The notes under the pieces are model-generated. The model ran no database searches and had not been told where the DNA came from. It saw only the letters and a list, made by a program, of their open reading frames with translations. From Hydrogenophaga sp. (GTDB lineage Bacteria; Pseudomonadota; Gammaproteobacteria; Burkholderiales; Burkholderiaceae_C), in NCBI RefSeq assembly GCF_025699295.1, contig NZ_JAILWB010000005.1, positions 186,001 through 250,000 of the forward strand: a stretch of 64,000 bases of DNA, read 5' to 3'. Positions 8,141 through 16,622 of this stretch are shown here, piece by piece. Within the stretch, counting starts at the first letter, position 1. Each line of letters opens with the position of its first letter. A program made the position numbers and the translations under genes.

Positions 8141-9364
8141 TTACTTCTTGACGAGGTAGCAGGTGCTCTGCGCCAGCGGCATGAAGGCCTGGTCGGCGGG
8201 GATGGTCTTCACGGCCTTGAGGTAGTCCCACGCGCCCTTGGACTCGGCCGGCGTCTTCACCTGCCAGAGGTACATGTCGTGCACCATGCGGCCGTCCTCG
8301 CGGATCTTGCCGGCCTTGGTGAACATGTCGCTGATGGGCATCTCGCGCATCTTGGCCGACACCGCATCCGGGTCGTCCGAGCCCGCGGCCCGCACCGCCT
8401 TGAGGTAGTGCATGGTGGACGAATAGTCCCCCGCGTGCGCCATGTTCGGCATCTGGCCGCCCATGCGCTGCTGGTAGCGCTTGGCAAACGCGCGCGAATC
8501 GTCGTTCATGTCCCAGTACCAGGCGTTGGTGAGCTGCAGGCCCTGCGCCGTGGGCAGGCCCAGCGCGTGCACGTCCTGGATCCACAGCAGCAGCGCGGCC
8601 AGCTTCTGGTTCTTGGTCAGGCCGAACTCGTTGGCCGCCTTGATGGCGTTGATGGTGTCGTTGCCGGTGGAAGCCAGGCCCACGATCTTGGCCTTGGAGG
8701 CCTGGGCCTGCAGCACGTAGGACGAGAAGTCCGTCGTGCCCAGCGGGTGGCGCGCGGCGCCCACCACGCGGCCCTTGCTGGCGCGCACCACGTCGCTCAC
8801 CTGCTGTTCCAGGCCGATGCCGAAGGCGAAGTCCACCGTGAGGAAGAACCAGGTATCGCCACCGCCTTCGGCAATCGCCTTGCCGGTGCCGTGCGCCAGC
8901 GAGTAGGCGTCATACGTGTAGTGCACCGTGTAGGGCGAACACTGCGCGTTCGTCACGCCCACGTTGGACGCGTTGTTCACGATGGCGTGGCGCTTCTTCT
9001 CTTTCGCCACCCCGGCCACGGCCAGGGCCACGCCCGAGTTGGCCAGGTCGTTGATCATGTCCACGCCGCCGTCGTACCACTCGCGCGCCTTGGCCGCGCC
9101 CACGTCCGCCTTGTTCTGGTGGTCCGCGGAAACCACCTCGATCGGCTTGCCGAACATCGTGCCGCCGAAGTCCTCCACGGCCATCTTCACGGCCTCCACC
9201 GCGCCCTTGCCGGAGATGTCGGCGTACACGCCGGAAATGTCCGTCAACACGCCGATGCGCAGCACGTCGTTGGAAAGCTTGCCTTGCTGGTTGCCCTGCG
9301 CCTGGGCCACGCCCACACTGGCCGCGGCGACAACGGATGCGGCTGCCCACAGTTTCAGTTCCAT
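8141..9364 (-). CDS. ABC transporter periplasmic binding protein, Leu/Ile/Val-type (Peripla_BP_6)
   Basis: The 407-residue protein has a signal peptide (MELKLWAAASVVAAASVGVAQA, cleavage probably after AQA) and a periplasmic binding fold of the type I amino-acid/amide class: VLRIGVLTDISGVYADISG, VEMAVEDFGG-like helix (VKMAVEDFGGTMFGKPIEVV), DMINDLANSGVALAVAGVA, and FLTVDFAFGIGLEQQVSDVV. This large subgroup (~400 aa) occurs with aromatic or unknown catabolic clusters more than with true leucine transport. It is the first gene of the minus-strand operon that continues with livG and livF. The specificity cannot be read from sequence. Confidence 0.9.
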   Translation of the reverse strand: MELKLWAAASVVAAASVGVAQAQGNQQGKLSNDVLRIGVLTDISGVYADISGKGAVEAVKMAVEDFGGTMFGKPIEVVSADHQNKADVGAAKAREWYDGGVDMINDLANSGVALAVAGVAKEKKRHAIVNNASNVGVTNAQCSPYTVHYTYDAYSLAHGTGKAIAEGGGDTWFFLTVDFAFGIGLEQQVSDVVRASKGRVVGAARHPLGTTDFSSYVLQAQASKAKIVGLASTGNDTINAIKAANEFGLTKNQKLAALLLWIQDVHALGLPTAQGLQLTNAWYWDMNDDSRAFAKRYQQRMGGQMPNMAHAGDYSSTMHYLKAVRAAGSDDPDAVSAKMREMPISDMFTKAGKIREDGRMVHDMYLWQVKTPAESKGAWDYLKAVKTIPADQAFMPLAQSTCYLVKK

Positions 9365-9599
9365 GCTCTTTGTCTCCTGATTGGTTGTAGCCCCGAACCC
9401 GGTGTTCGAGTCCGGCCAATGCTAGGAGAGGGGGCGGCCCGCGCCCATGGGTGGGAGGCACAGGGGGATACTCAAAAGCCACATTCTTTGGCAAGCGGCA
9501 CACGCGATGGTTGGCCCAAGGCTGTTAGCCTCGCATGCTCGGCAGGGCCCCTGCCATGCCAGCCCCGGCAATCACGCCCCATTTGAAAGTGACCCCACG

Positions 9600-10109
9600 A
9601 TGACCAGCCCGCTGTACACCGCCTCCGTCCCCGTCATGCAGCAGATGCTGCAAGCCTTGTCCGATGTGCTCAAGAAGGCCGAAGACCACGCGACGCAAAA
9701 GAAAATCGACCCCAATGCGCTGCTCCAGGCGCGGCTGTTCCCCGACATGTTTCCGCTGATACGCCAGGTACAGATCGCCTCGGACTTCTCCAAAGGCATT
9801 GCCTCCCGCCTGGCGGGTGCCGAAGTGCCGTCCTGGCCCGACACCGAAGCCAGCTTCGCGGACCTGCAGGCATTGATCACCAAGGCGCTGGCCCATATCG
9901 GCTCCTTCAAGCCTGATCAGTTTGATTCAAGCGAGAGCCGCGAGATCGTCCTGCGCCCCGGCACCCCCAAGGAAAAGAAACTGATCGCCAGCGCATACCT
10001 GCTGCACTACGGCTTGCCGCAGTTCTTCTTCCACGTGACCACCGCCTATGCCATCCTGCGCCACAACGGCGTCGAGGTCGGGAAGCGCGATTACATGGGT
10101 GCTTATTGA
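9600..10109 (+). CDS. DUF1993 domain-containing protein
   Basis: The 169-residue protein starts MTSPLYTASVPVMQQMLQAL. It matches the DUF1993 family in length and pattern: LNALLQARLFPDMFPLIRQV-like helix at residues ~38-60, SRLAG, the mid segment SWPDTEASFADLQALI, and the C-terminal YLLHYGLPQFFFHVTTAYAILRHNGVEVGKRDYMG. The fold is a four-helix bundle related to DinB-like proteins. Its function is unknown, and the histidines (HYG, FFHVTTAY, LRHNG) could bind a metal. It is divergent from the binding-protein gene and is the last gene before base composition falls. Confidence 0.88.
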   Translation: MTSPLYTASVPVMQQMLQALSDVLKKAEDHATQKKIDPNALLQARLFPDMFPLIRQVQIASDFSKGIASRLAGAEVPSWPDTEASFADLQALITKALAHIGSFKPDQFDSSESREIVLRPGTPKEKKLIASAYLLHYGLPQFFFHVTTAYAILRHNGVEVGKRDYMGAY

Positions 10110-10308
10110 CGCCCGGGACACGATCCGCTGCGGGTGTTGAACGTTGGTTTGCGGAGGTCGGTTCTGCAGCGATTGCTGCCGGTCGCGCTAGCGCATCGAA
10201 CGTGCGATCTGCATCACATTGCAGTCCTTCAATCGTTGGCCAATAGGATCTACAACTCTGCACGTGCGGAAAATGGTCGCACACTGCTCGACCCGGAAGG
10301 TCACCCAG

Positions 10309-11871
10309 TCAGAGAACTACTTCTACAAGATTGGGCCCAGGGGCAGCCAGGCCCCGTCTCACAGCGTCGGAAAACTCGCCCAAGGTGGTCACTCGACTCG
10401 CTGGAACTCCATGGCCAATGCTCAAAGACACCCAGTCCAGAGCGGGCCGGTCAATGCTCAGCATGTCGGTCGCGCGTTTTCCTAGTGCACCAGCTCCAAC
10501 CTGACTGAATTCGCCGCGAAGAATCTGGTAATTTCGGTTCGCGAAGACGATGACGGTGACATCCAGGCTCTCGCGAGCCATTGTCCAGAGTGCTTGCAGC
10601 GTGTACATGGCGCTTCCGTCTCCCTCAAGCGCAATCACTCGCCGGTCGGGCGCAGCTATTGCAGCACCTACAGCCACTGGCAAGCCATAACCAATCGACC
10701 CTCCCATGTTCGTAAGCCACTCATGGGGAGCAGCTTCGCGAGTCGCGGCGTCGAAGGCACGACCGGTGCTGATCGCCTCGTCAACGACGATGGCGTTCTC
10801 AGGGATGAGCGCCGCTAGTAGTCCGCCAATGCTCTCCGGCGACAGCACGCCATCCTCCAAGACGGAACTCGGCTTCAGTCTCTCAACAAGGACTGCAGGA
10901 GTCCGTGTCGCCCCAAGTGCTTCGCAGAGCATGTGCAATGCCTCTTCGGGGTCTTGCATGTGCGTTGATAGCGTCTGGAACTGTGTGCCCGGAGCAGCCA
11001 AGCGACCTGGCTTGTTCGGGTACGCAAAGAATGCGACAGGTTCGGCGGCATTCACCAGAACGATATGGTCGAATCGCGCGAGCGTCTTCAATGCAGCGTC
11101 TACGGCATAGGGAAGACGTGGAACTGCAGTTCTTCCCGCTCCACGCTCAATACTCGGCGAGTAAAACTCTGACATGACTTCGCAGCCGGTAGCCGCAGAT
11201 ATCTTGCCCGCCCACGTCGTTGCTCGAGCTTGGGTGGCGCGTCCACCAAGCAGCAACAGGGTTCTACGACCATGGCCTCGAAGATGGCCTGCGATGCTTG
11301 CAAGTTGCTTTTCATCTATGGGCTCTGCATTGGCTTCACGCACAGGCCCCTGCATCGGTGAGAAATGCGACATGGTTGACCACGCGAAGTTTGCCGGCAA
11401 GATCAAACTTGCAATGCGTCCTGGCCGCCCCCTTGCTTGAACAACCGCCTCTCTACCATCTGTGCAAAGGCTTTCGCTAGAGCTGATGGTCCGGACCCAA
11501 TTCGACATTGGTCGAGCAACACCTTCCACATCCGAAGTCAGGGGTGCGTCGAGTTCAAGGTGCTCGGTCGCGTGTTCGCCAATGATGCTGACGATTCCGG
11601 AGTTCGCCTTCTTGGCGTTGTGCAGGTTGGCCAAGCCGTTCGCAAGTCCAGGTCCCAGGTGCAAAAGCGTGCCTGCGGGACGCTGACGAATCCGGTAGTA
11701 GCCATCTGCGGCGCCAGTGACGACGCCTTCGAAAAGGCCAAGCACACAGCGCATCCCCTCCTGACGGTCAAGTGCGGCTACAAAGTGCATCTCCGACGTG
11801 CCCGGATTGGCGAAAACCGTGTCAAGACCTGTGTCCAAGAGCGTTTGGACCAATGCGTCAGCGCCGTTCAT
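10309..11871 (-). CDS. TPP-dependent decarboxylase, benzoylformate-decarboxylase/acetolactate-synthase-like
   Basis: The 520-residue protein opens MNGADALVQTLLDTGLDTVF and carries the NPGTSE motif (22-27), the cofactor-activating Glu48 in LFEGVVTGAADGYYR, and His71 in LLHLGPG, the position of the active-site histidine of benzoylformate decarboxylase. The TPP/Mg motif starts EGDGSAMYTLQ and ends FANRNYQ in the last third. Family knowledge: this branch decarboxylates or ligates 2-oxo acids. A ribosome site GGAGAC lies just before the ATG. It is divergent from the cupin gene, with a shared regulatory element between them, so it probably belongs to the same pathway. Substrate unknown. Confidence 0.85.
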   Translation of the reverse strand: MNGADALVQTLLDTGLDTVFANPGTSEMHFVAALDRQEGMRCVLGLFEGVVTGAADGYYRIRQRPAGTLLHLGPGLANGLANLHNAKKANSGIVSIIGEHATEHLELDAPLTSDVEGVARPMSNWVRTISSSESLCTDGREAVVQARGRPGRIASLILPANFAWSTMSHFSPMQGPVREANAEPIDEKQLASIAGHLRGHGRRTLLLLGGRATQARATTWAGKISAATGCEVMSEFYSPSIERGAGRTAVPRLPYAVDAALKTLARFDHIVLVNAAEPVAFFAYPNKPGRLAAPGTQFQTLSTHMQDPEEALHMLCEALGATRTPAVLVERLKPSSVLEDGVLSPESIGGLLAALIPENAIVVDEAISTGRAFDAATREAAPHEWLTNMGGSIGYGLPVAVGAAIAAPDRRVIALEGDGSAMYTLQALWTMARESLDVTVIVFANRNYQILRGEFSQVGAGALGKRATDMLSIDRPALDWVSLSIGHGVPASRVTTLGEFSDAVRRGLAAPGPNLVEVVL

Positions 11872-11951
11872 TGAGTCTCCTATTTGTCACGCAGCTGCGT
11901 TTGGTGGGAATTTCACCATGCAACCTATGCGAGGGTTCATTGACGGAGGTG

Positions 11952-11979
11952 ATGGCGCCATCGAATCCCTGACATGGCG
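11952..11979 (+). promoter_or_regulatory. Shared 28-bp element, copy 1 (divergent promoter of TPP enzyme and cupin)
   Basis: The segment has the form ATGGCGCCATCGAATCC followed by eleven bases ending ATGGCG. It is matched at 22 of 28 positions by 15340-15367 in the other divergent promoter of this island. A perfect 12-bp palindrome GATGGCGCCATC covers its left part (11951-11962). It ends 59 bases before the cupin ATG. I infer an operator for the island's LysR regulator. This is not a known site. Confidence 0.55.
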
Positions 11980-12037
11980 TGCGAGTGGCGGTAGCGCGTA
12001 GATTGAATGCTCCCACCACCCATTAGAGGAGACATGG

Positions 12038-12637
12038 ATGCCCACACTGAACCCCACGCCCGAAGAGATGGAGACGCGCATCGTCCGCGCCAAGCTCATT
12101 CAGCCCAAGAAGAGGCGCTTTGAGTCCTCAGGGGGCATCCCCGCAAAGGCGCTCGAAGCCATTGCCGCAGACTCCATCTACCTCTACATGGCTCCAGGCG
12201 AGGGGGTCGGTGCTTCCAGCCAGAACCCGGGCGTTGTCGGCTTCCCAGGTCTGACTGTGAACCTGTGCCGTTGTCCAGTCGGCCAAGGACCGGACCTGCA
12301 CTCTCACGCTCGAACCCTTGAAACTTTCATGTGCCTCAAAGGGCAGTTCGAGGTCCTTTGGGGCGACGACGGTCAGTATTCCACGCTATTGGATGAGCAC
12401 GACATGATTTCGATTCCTCCGAACGTCATGCGAGCGTTCCGCAACACCGTCCACACACCTGAGGCAATTCTGCTTGTGCTGATTCAAGGCGCGGCAGGAG
12501 ACATGGCCGCTGATGTGCAGTACGCACCGTCGACTGGCGAGCGCATCGAGCGCGAGTTTGGAAGCGACGTGCGAAGTCGCATCGAGCACATGGGCTGGCG
12601 CTTCGATGCCGTTCTCGGCAGCAAGGTGGAGGCATGA
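12038..12637 (+). CDS. cupin-domain protein (single cupin)
   Basis: The 199-residue protein has one cupin fold. Motif 1 is GPDLHSHARTLETFMCLKG with metal ligands His88, His90 and Glu95. Motif 2 is IPPNVMRAFRN, where the canonical last histidine is replaced by Arg132. Family knowledge: cupins with a 2-His/1-Glu set include dioxygenases, isomerases and oxalate-type enzymes. Loss of the fourth ligand makes a standard ring-cleavage assignment unsafe. It starts an operon with a Bug receptor (1 base apart) and a hydrolase. The C-terminal half of the bicupin at 15419 is related and has the same His-to-Arg change. An oxygenase or isomerase of the island's pathway is the best guess. Confidence 0.8.
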   Translation: MPTLNPTPEEMETRIVRAKLIQPKKRRFESSGGIPAKALEAIAADSIYLYMAPGEGVGASSQNPGVVGFPGLTVNLCRCPVGQGPDLHSHARTLETFMCLKGQFEVLWGDDGQYSTLLDEHDMISIPPNVMRAFRNTVHTPEAILLVLIQGAAGDMAADVQYAPSTGERIEREFGSDVRSRIEHMGWRFDAVLGSKVEA

Positions 12638-12638
12638 C

Positions 12639-13601
12639 ATGAGCCACCTCGTTCCCAAACTGATTGCAGGCGTCGCATCGCTGGGGTATTTGCTTGTCGG
12701 GAATGCGCAAAGCTATCCCGACCGCCCGGTCCGGTTGGTTGTCGCGTTCGCGCCTGGTGGAGCTCCCGACATCATGGCTCGCTCTTATGCCGAGAAGCTG
12801 CGAGAGCTGGTCGGTCAACCCATCATCGTCGACAACAAGCCTGGTGCAACCGGCGCGCTTGGCGCCGACATCGTGGCAAAGGCACCCGCGGACGGATACA
12901 CGTTGTTGTTGAACTCGAGCGCAATGGTCATCAATCCGTGGGTGGTTAAACAGCCCTTTGACTTTCAGAAGGACCTTGCGCCCGTCATCCGGACGGCCGA
13001 AACCCCATACGTCATCACAGTCAACAACAACGTTCCAGCGCGCAACCTAACTGAGTTCATCGCCTATGCGAAGAGCAATCCAGGAAAAGTGCTGTGTGGA
13101 ACTTATGGCGTCGCCTCGCCGCCCCACTTGGCGATGGAACTGCTCAAGAAGGAGGCCAAGATTGATGTACTGCACGTGCCGTACAAGACCTTTGGACAAG
13201 CGCTTCCGGACCTCCTGTCTGGACAGCTCACCTGCAGCATTGACCCGCCGACGGTTGCCATGCAGCAGGTGCGGGCGGGAAAGATTCGCGCCATCGGCCA
13301 CACAGGCACCAACCCCATGGAATCCGCTCCGGAGCTAGAGGGTATCGGGAAGCGATATCCGGTGGCGTCTGTCGTGGGATGGCAGGCAATCTTCGCACCG
13401 GCGGCCACCCCCGAACCCGTGCTCGAGAAGCTCCGAGCCGAATGGCGCAAGGTGGTGCAGTCCCCTGAGGTTGCGCAAAAGATTCGCGACGCTGGCTTCC
13501 AACCTGTCGGTGATTCCGTAGAAGCGTTCTCCCAAGCCATTGCGACTGACTACGAAAAGTTCGGTCGAGTGATCAAGGAAAACAACATCCGACTTGAGTA
13601 A
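12639..13601 (+). CDS. Bug/TctC-type tripartite tricarboxylate transporter receptor
   Basis: The 320-residue secreted receptor starts MSHLVPKLIAGVASLGYLLV, with a signal peptide ending near VGNAQS. Bug-family features are SYPDRPVRLVVAFAPGGAPD at the mature N-terminus, PIIVDNKPGATGALGADIVA, the AKAPADGYTLLL segment, and the C-terminal WQAIFAPAATPEPVLEKLRAE. The family binds carboxylated small molecules in the periplasm through backbone contacts. No TctA/TctB membrane subunits are encoded in the window. The ATG is one base after the cupin stop, which argues that the bound compound is the cupin pathway's substrate. Confidence 0.92.
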   Translation: MSHLVPKLIAGVASLGYLLVGNAQSYPDRPVRLVVAFAPGGAPDIMARSYAEKLRELVGQPIIVDNKPGATGALGADIVAKAPADGYTLLLNSSAMVINPWVVKQPFDFQKDLAPVIRTAETPYVITVNNNVPARNLTEFIAYAKSNPGKVLCGTYGVASPPHLAMELLKKEAKIDVLHVPYKTFGQALPDLLSGQLTCSIDPPTVAMQQVRAGKIRAIGHTGTNPMESAPELEGIGKRYPVASVVGWQAIFAPAATPEPVLEKLRAEWRKVVQSPEVAQKIRDAGFQPVGDSVEAFSQAIATDYEKFGRVIKENNIRLE

Positions 13602-13613
13602 TCACCCTGTCTC

Positions 13614-14321
13614 ATGACCGCAAGCAACCAATCTAGTCCCCAGTCACTTGCCGTCGAACGTGGCGGAACACGCGTCCCCGCTGTGTACTGGTCCCCTGAG
13701 GGAGCCAGTCGCGGCATCGTCCTGGCATCGCACGGGGGCAGTGGGCACAAGCTGTCTCAAGCGGTGTTGGCCATCGCGCAAGCTTGCACTCCCCTTGGCC
13801 TGACAGTCCTGGCCATTGATGGTCCTGTTCAAGGCGAGCGCCGCGATGATGGAAATCTCGATCCTGCGGCAGCTCGGACGTCATTCCGGGAGGCGTGGCG
13901 TGCCGGTGTCGGGAGGACAAGCATGGCTGAAGACTGGAGCGCAGCGCTCGACCAGCTTCTCATTCTGCCTGGGCTCAGTGGGATTCCAGTTGGCTACATC
14001 GGAGTGTCGATGGGAACTGCCTATGGTCTCCCGCTTCTTGCAACCGAGTCTCGCATCCAAGCTGCAGCATTGGGCCTCTGGGGAACCACATATGCTGCCA
14101 GTGAACATTTGGCAGAGTTTGCGCAGCGAGTACGGTGCCCCGTCTGGTTCACGCAGCAGTGGAATGACGAGTTCTTTGACCGGGAAGGGACTTTTGCACT
14201 GTTTGATGCCATCGGCTCGGAGGACAAACGGTTGGTGGCCTACCCAGGTCCGCATCGTGAGCTTGAGGGAGTCCGACTGGGAGACGCCGTCAGCTTCATC
14301 GCTGCTCGCTTGCAGCCGTAG
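13614..14321 (+). CDS. alpha/beta hydrolase (dienelactone hydrolase-like)
   Basis: The 235-residue protein has an alpha/beta-hydrolase pattern: strand-oxyanion region GIVLASHGGSGHKLSQ (~33-48), VLAIDGPVQGER, nucleophile elbow YIGVSMGTAYG (Ser in GVSMG, ~residue 130), an acid candidate in QQWNDEFF (Asp, ~185), and a C-terminal His in YPGPHREL (~218). All three catalytic positions are therefore present. It lies 12 bases after the Bug receptor gene and is the last gene of that plus-strand operon, convergent with the LysR gene. It probably hydrolyses an ester, lactone or ring-cleavage product of the pathway. Substrate not identifiable. Confidence 0.85.
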   Translation: MTASNQSSPQSLAVERGGTRVPAVYWSPEGASRGIVLASHGGSGHKLSQAVLAIAQACTPLGLTVLAIDGPVQGERRDDGNLDPAAARTSFREAWRAGVGRTSMAEDWSAALDQLLILPGLSGIPVGYIGVSMGTAYGLPLLATESRIQAAALGLWGTTYAASEHLAEFAQRVRCPVWFTQQWNDEFFDREGTFALFDAIGSEDKRLVAYPGPHRELEGVRLGDAVSFIAARLQP

Positions 14322-14357
14322 TGCAGACACGAAAACTAACCCGCTGCGGCATTCGTG

Positions 14358-15302
14358 TCACGGCGTTGGGAGGACACGAGCTGAGAGCTCGTGCCCTATT
14401 CCCTTTAGCGTATCGCGCAGCCACTTATGACCGGGGTCGTGATGCATTCGTTCATGCCAAGTCATGCTGACATGTACGGCTGGAACACGAAACGGAAGAG
14501 GCAGCACCTGCAGACCAAGCGTTTCTTGGGACTGGATTGCAAGATGTTCGGGCACCACCGCTAGAAGATTTGACTGAGCCACAACTCCTGGAAGAAGTGT
14601 GAGGCTTGAGACCAGAAGCGCGACTCGACGCGATTCGCCCAGTACCTCTAGCGCTTCGTCCACCAATACTTCCATGGTGGCGTGAACGACGGGTGGCGCT
14701 CCCCAGCGCGCGTGGTCGCTGGAACAAAACTGCTTCAGGCTAACGCCACCCTTAACTTCTGGATGGTCTAGCCTTGCTATGCACACCAAACGTTGCGGAT
14801 AGAGTGTCATTTGGCGCAGCTCGGAAGGCGGGGTCCTTACGAACGCCATGGCGAGGTCAAACTCACCATCGCGCAAGTACTCAGAAAGGCGTCGAGGGTC
14901 ACCTGGATGCACTGTGAAGCGCATCTTTGGCGCTTCTTTGTGGGCGATAGCCATAAGCTCGGGTAGGACGACTCGAGCAATGCCATCTGAAGCCATCACC
15001 TTCCACTTCAACTGTGATTCGGATGGGTCGAACTGTTCATCGGCAAAGCCACGACCCTCAAGAAGGTCTGTCATCTCTCGAATCCGGCCTACAAGTTCAA
15101 GAGCACGTGGTGTGGGCTCCATCCCCGTGCTCGTCTTGACGAGCAAGACATCACGAAACACATCACGCATGCGCGCTAGCGCCGCCGACATCGCAGGCTG
15201 TCCGATGTTCATCCGTTCCGCTGCCCTGGTTACGTGACGCTCTTCTACGAGAGCCTGCAAGTACTGCAACTGCTGAAACGTGAGGCGGTGGAGTCCGGTC
15301 AT
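14358..15302 (-). CDS. LysR family transcriptional regulator of the cupin island
   Basis: The 314-residue regulator starts at ATG 15302 (MTGLHRLTFQQLQYLQALVE). An upstream in-frame ATG at 15341 would put the shared operator-like element inside the gene, so I prefer the shorter form. The N-terminal winged helix reads HVTRAAERMNIGQPAMSAALARM. The rest is a periplasmic-binding-like effector domain (LKWKVMASDGIARVVLPELM). It lies between the two operons of the island and diverges from the bicupin gene. That position, plus the 28-bp element repeated in both divergent promoters, suggests that it regulates the whole island in response to a pathway acid. Confidence 0.9.
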   Translation of the reverse strand: MTGLHRLTFQQLQYLQALVEERHVTRAAERMNIGQPAMSAALARMRDVFRDVLLVKTSTGMEPTPRALELVGRIREMTDLLEGRGFADEQFDPSESQLKWKVMASDGIARVVLPELMAIAHKEAPKMRFTVHPGDPRRLSEYLRDGEFDLAMAFVRTPPSELRQMTLYPQRLVCIARLDHPEVKGGVSLKQFCSSDHARWGAPPVVHATMEVLVDEALEVLGESRRVALLVSSLTLLPGVVAQSNLLAVVPEHLAIQSQETLGLQVLPLPFRVPAVHVSMTWHERMHHDPGHKWLRDTLKGIGHELSARVLPTP

Positions 15303-15339
15303 AGGTCCATTGTCCCTTGTGCGTGATTGATTGCAAGAC

Positions 15340-15367
15340 ATGGCGTCATCGAAGCCAGGCCATGGTG
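15340..15367 (+). promoter_or_regulatory. Shared 28-bp element, copy 2 (divergent promoter of lysR and bicupin)
   Basis: The segment is ATGGCGTCATCGAAGCC followed by eleven bases ending ATGGTG, matching 11952-11979 at 22 of 28 positions. It ends 52 bases before the bicupin ATG and begins 38 bases before the LysR ATG, a position suitable for both activation and autorepression. This is a candidate operator, by inference. Confidence 0.55.
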
Positions 15368-15418
15368 CTATCCGTCAAAAGGAAATCCAATAGAGCAGCA
15401 TATCAACGGAGACCACCC

Positions 15419-16561
15419 ATGACCATGAGCCCTTCCATAGCCCGCCCGGGCGCACTCTCCCTGGAGCAGATGAACCGTCAGCTCGTGCCCTCCCCCGGGT
15501 ACCGTGTGAGTCCGGAGGCCCCCGCCTCAAAGCATCAAGAGGAGGTGAAGCGCCTATACGGCGGCCGCCTGATTCCCCTGATGGCCAGCGCCGAGGCTAC
15601 TGGCCGCTTCTCGCTCGCGGCACTGACCTGCCCGCCCACAGCTTGCACCGGCAAACTTGACTTGTCCAAGGACACCCAAACCAATCCGTGGCGCAACCCG
15701 GATGCGATTGAATGCGTGTTTTGCGCCGATGGCCGGGTTGAAGTCCGCTACGGACAGAACCTGGAGAACAAGATTGCCCTGGGCCGATTCGACATGGTGT
15801 CAGTGCCGGCCAACGTGCGCATGCAGATTGTCAACACAGGTGCCGAGGTGTCTCGCACGGTCAATGTGCTCAGCGTCTCACCAGGTGGCAGCTATGACGC
15901 CATCTTCGACGCATCGTTGTCATCACAAGTTGAAGCGACTGTCGCCCGTGACCTGGGCATCCGCTTTGACGACCAAGCGGGCGACAAGGCTGAGGCAGCG
16001 TTGGTTGAAGGGCGCGTGACTCGTTTTGAGACTCTCGTTCCGTACAAGAAGGACCTCAACCGAACCAGCGGTCTTCCTCCCGAGGCAACGGAGGCGCTGT
16101 CGGCCGGCAACGTCTTCCCGCTCATCGTTCCTGAGGGCCACGTTGGCCGCTCACGCACGGCACCGATGTACGGTAACCAAGGCCTCTACATTTCCATTGC
16201 CGAATGCAAGGCAGGTACCGATGGCCCTCCACCCCATGCCCATTCCGACACCCAAGAGTCCTTCTACGTTCTGGACGGCACCTTCGACATGTTCACGGGC
16301 TTCGACAACGAAAGCGTGGTCAAGGTCAAGCCCGACGACCTGATTGCGATGCCGAGCAAGGTGATGCGCACTTTCGCCAATACGACCGGACGTCCAGCGC
16401 GGTTGCTGGTGATCATTCAGGGCCCAGACCGCATGAGCGATACCGTCTCGTTCTCCCGCGACATCGGCGAGGACTTCAAGAAGCGTTTCGGCGACGAAAT
16501 TATCGAAAAGTACTCCAACATTCGCATGACGTTCGACGCGGAAGAACGAGCAGGCGTCTAA
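15419..16561 (+). CDS. bicupin protein
   Basis: The 380-residue protein has two cupin halves. The C-terminal half has motif 1 PPPHAHSDTQESFYVLDG (His273, His275, Glu280) and motif 2 MPSKVMRTFANT with Arg317 where cupins normally have His. The N-terminal half (residues ~60-150) keeps the strand pattern (IECVFCADGRVEVRYG, DMVSVPANVRMQIVNT) but has no HxH, so it is probably structural. The start at 15419 follows an ACGGAGACC ribosome site. Family knowledge: bicupins include gentisate-type dioxygenases and quercetinases. The altered ligand set means that the reaction is uncertain. It leads an operon with a Bug receptor, HglS-like enzyme and FAD dehydrogenase. Confidence 0.82.
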   Translation: MTMSPSIARPGALSLEQMNRQLVPSPGYRVSPEAPASKHQEEVKRLYGGRLIPLMASAEATGRFSLAALTCPPTACTGKLDLSKDTQTNPWRNPDAIECVFCADGRVEVRYGQNLENKIALGRFDMVSVPANVRMQIVNTGAEVSRTVNVLSVSPGGSYDAIFDASLSSQVEATVARDLGIRFDDQAGDKAEAALVEGRVTRFETLVPYKKDLNRTSGLPPEATEALSAGNVFPLIVPEGHVGRSRTAPMYGNQGLYISIAECKAGTDGPPPHAHSDTQESFYVLDGTFDMFTGFDNESVVKVKPDDLIAMPSKVMRTFANTTGRPARLLVIIQGPDRMSDTVSFSRDIGEDFKKRFGDEIIEKYSNIRMTFDAEERAGV

Positions 16562-16622
16562 ACACCCATATCAAGTTTTTGAACAAGCTGCTTCTCAAGC
16601 ATCCCATCTATAGGAGACAAAC

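Noticed and set aside
10134..10508. A plus-strand frame between DUF1993 and the TPP enzyme.
   Set aside because: It mostly runs antisense to the TPP enzyme's C-terminus and has no similarity that I recognise.
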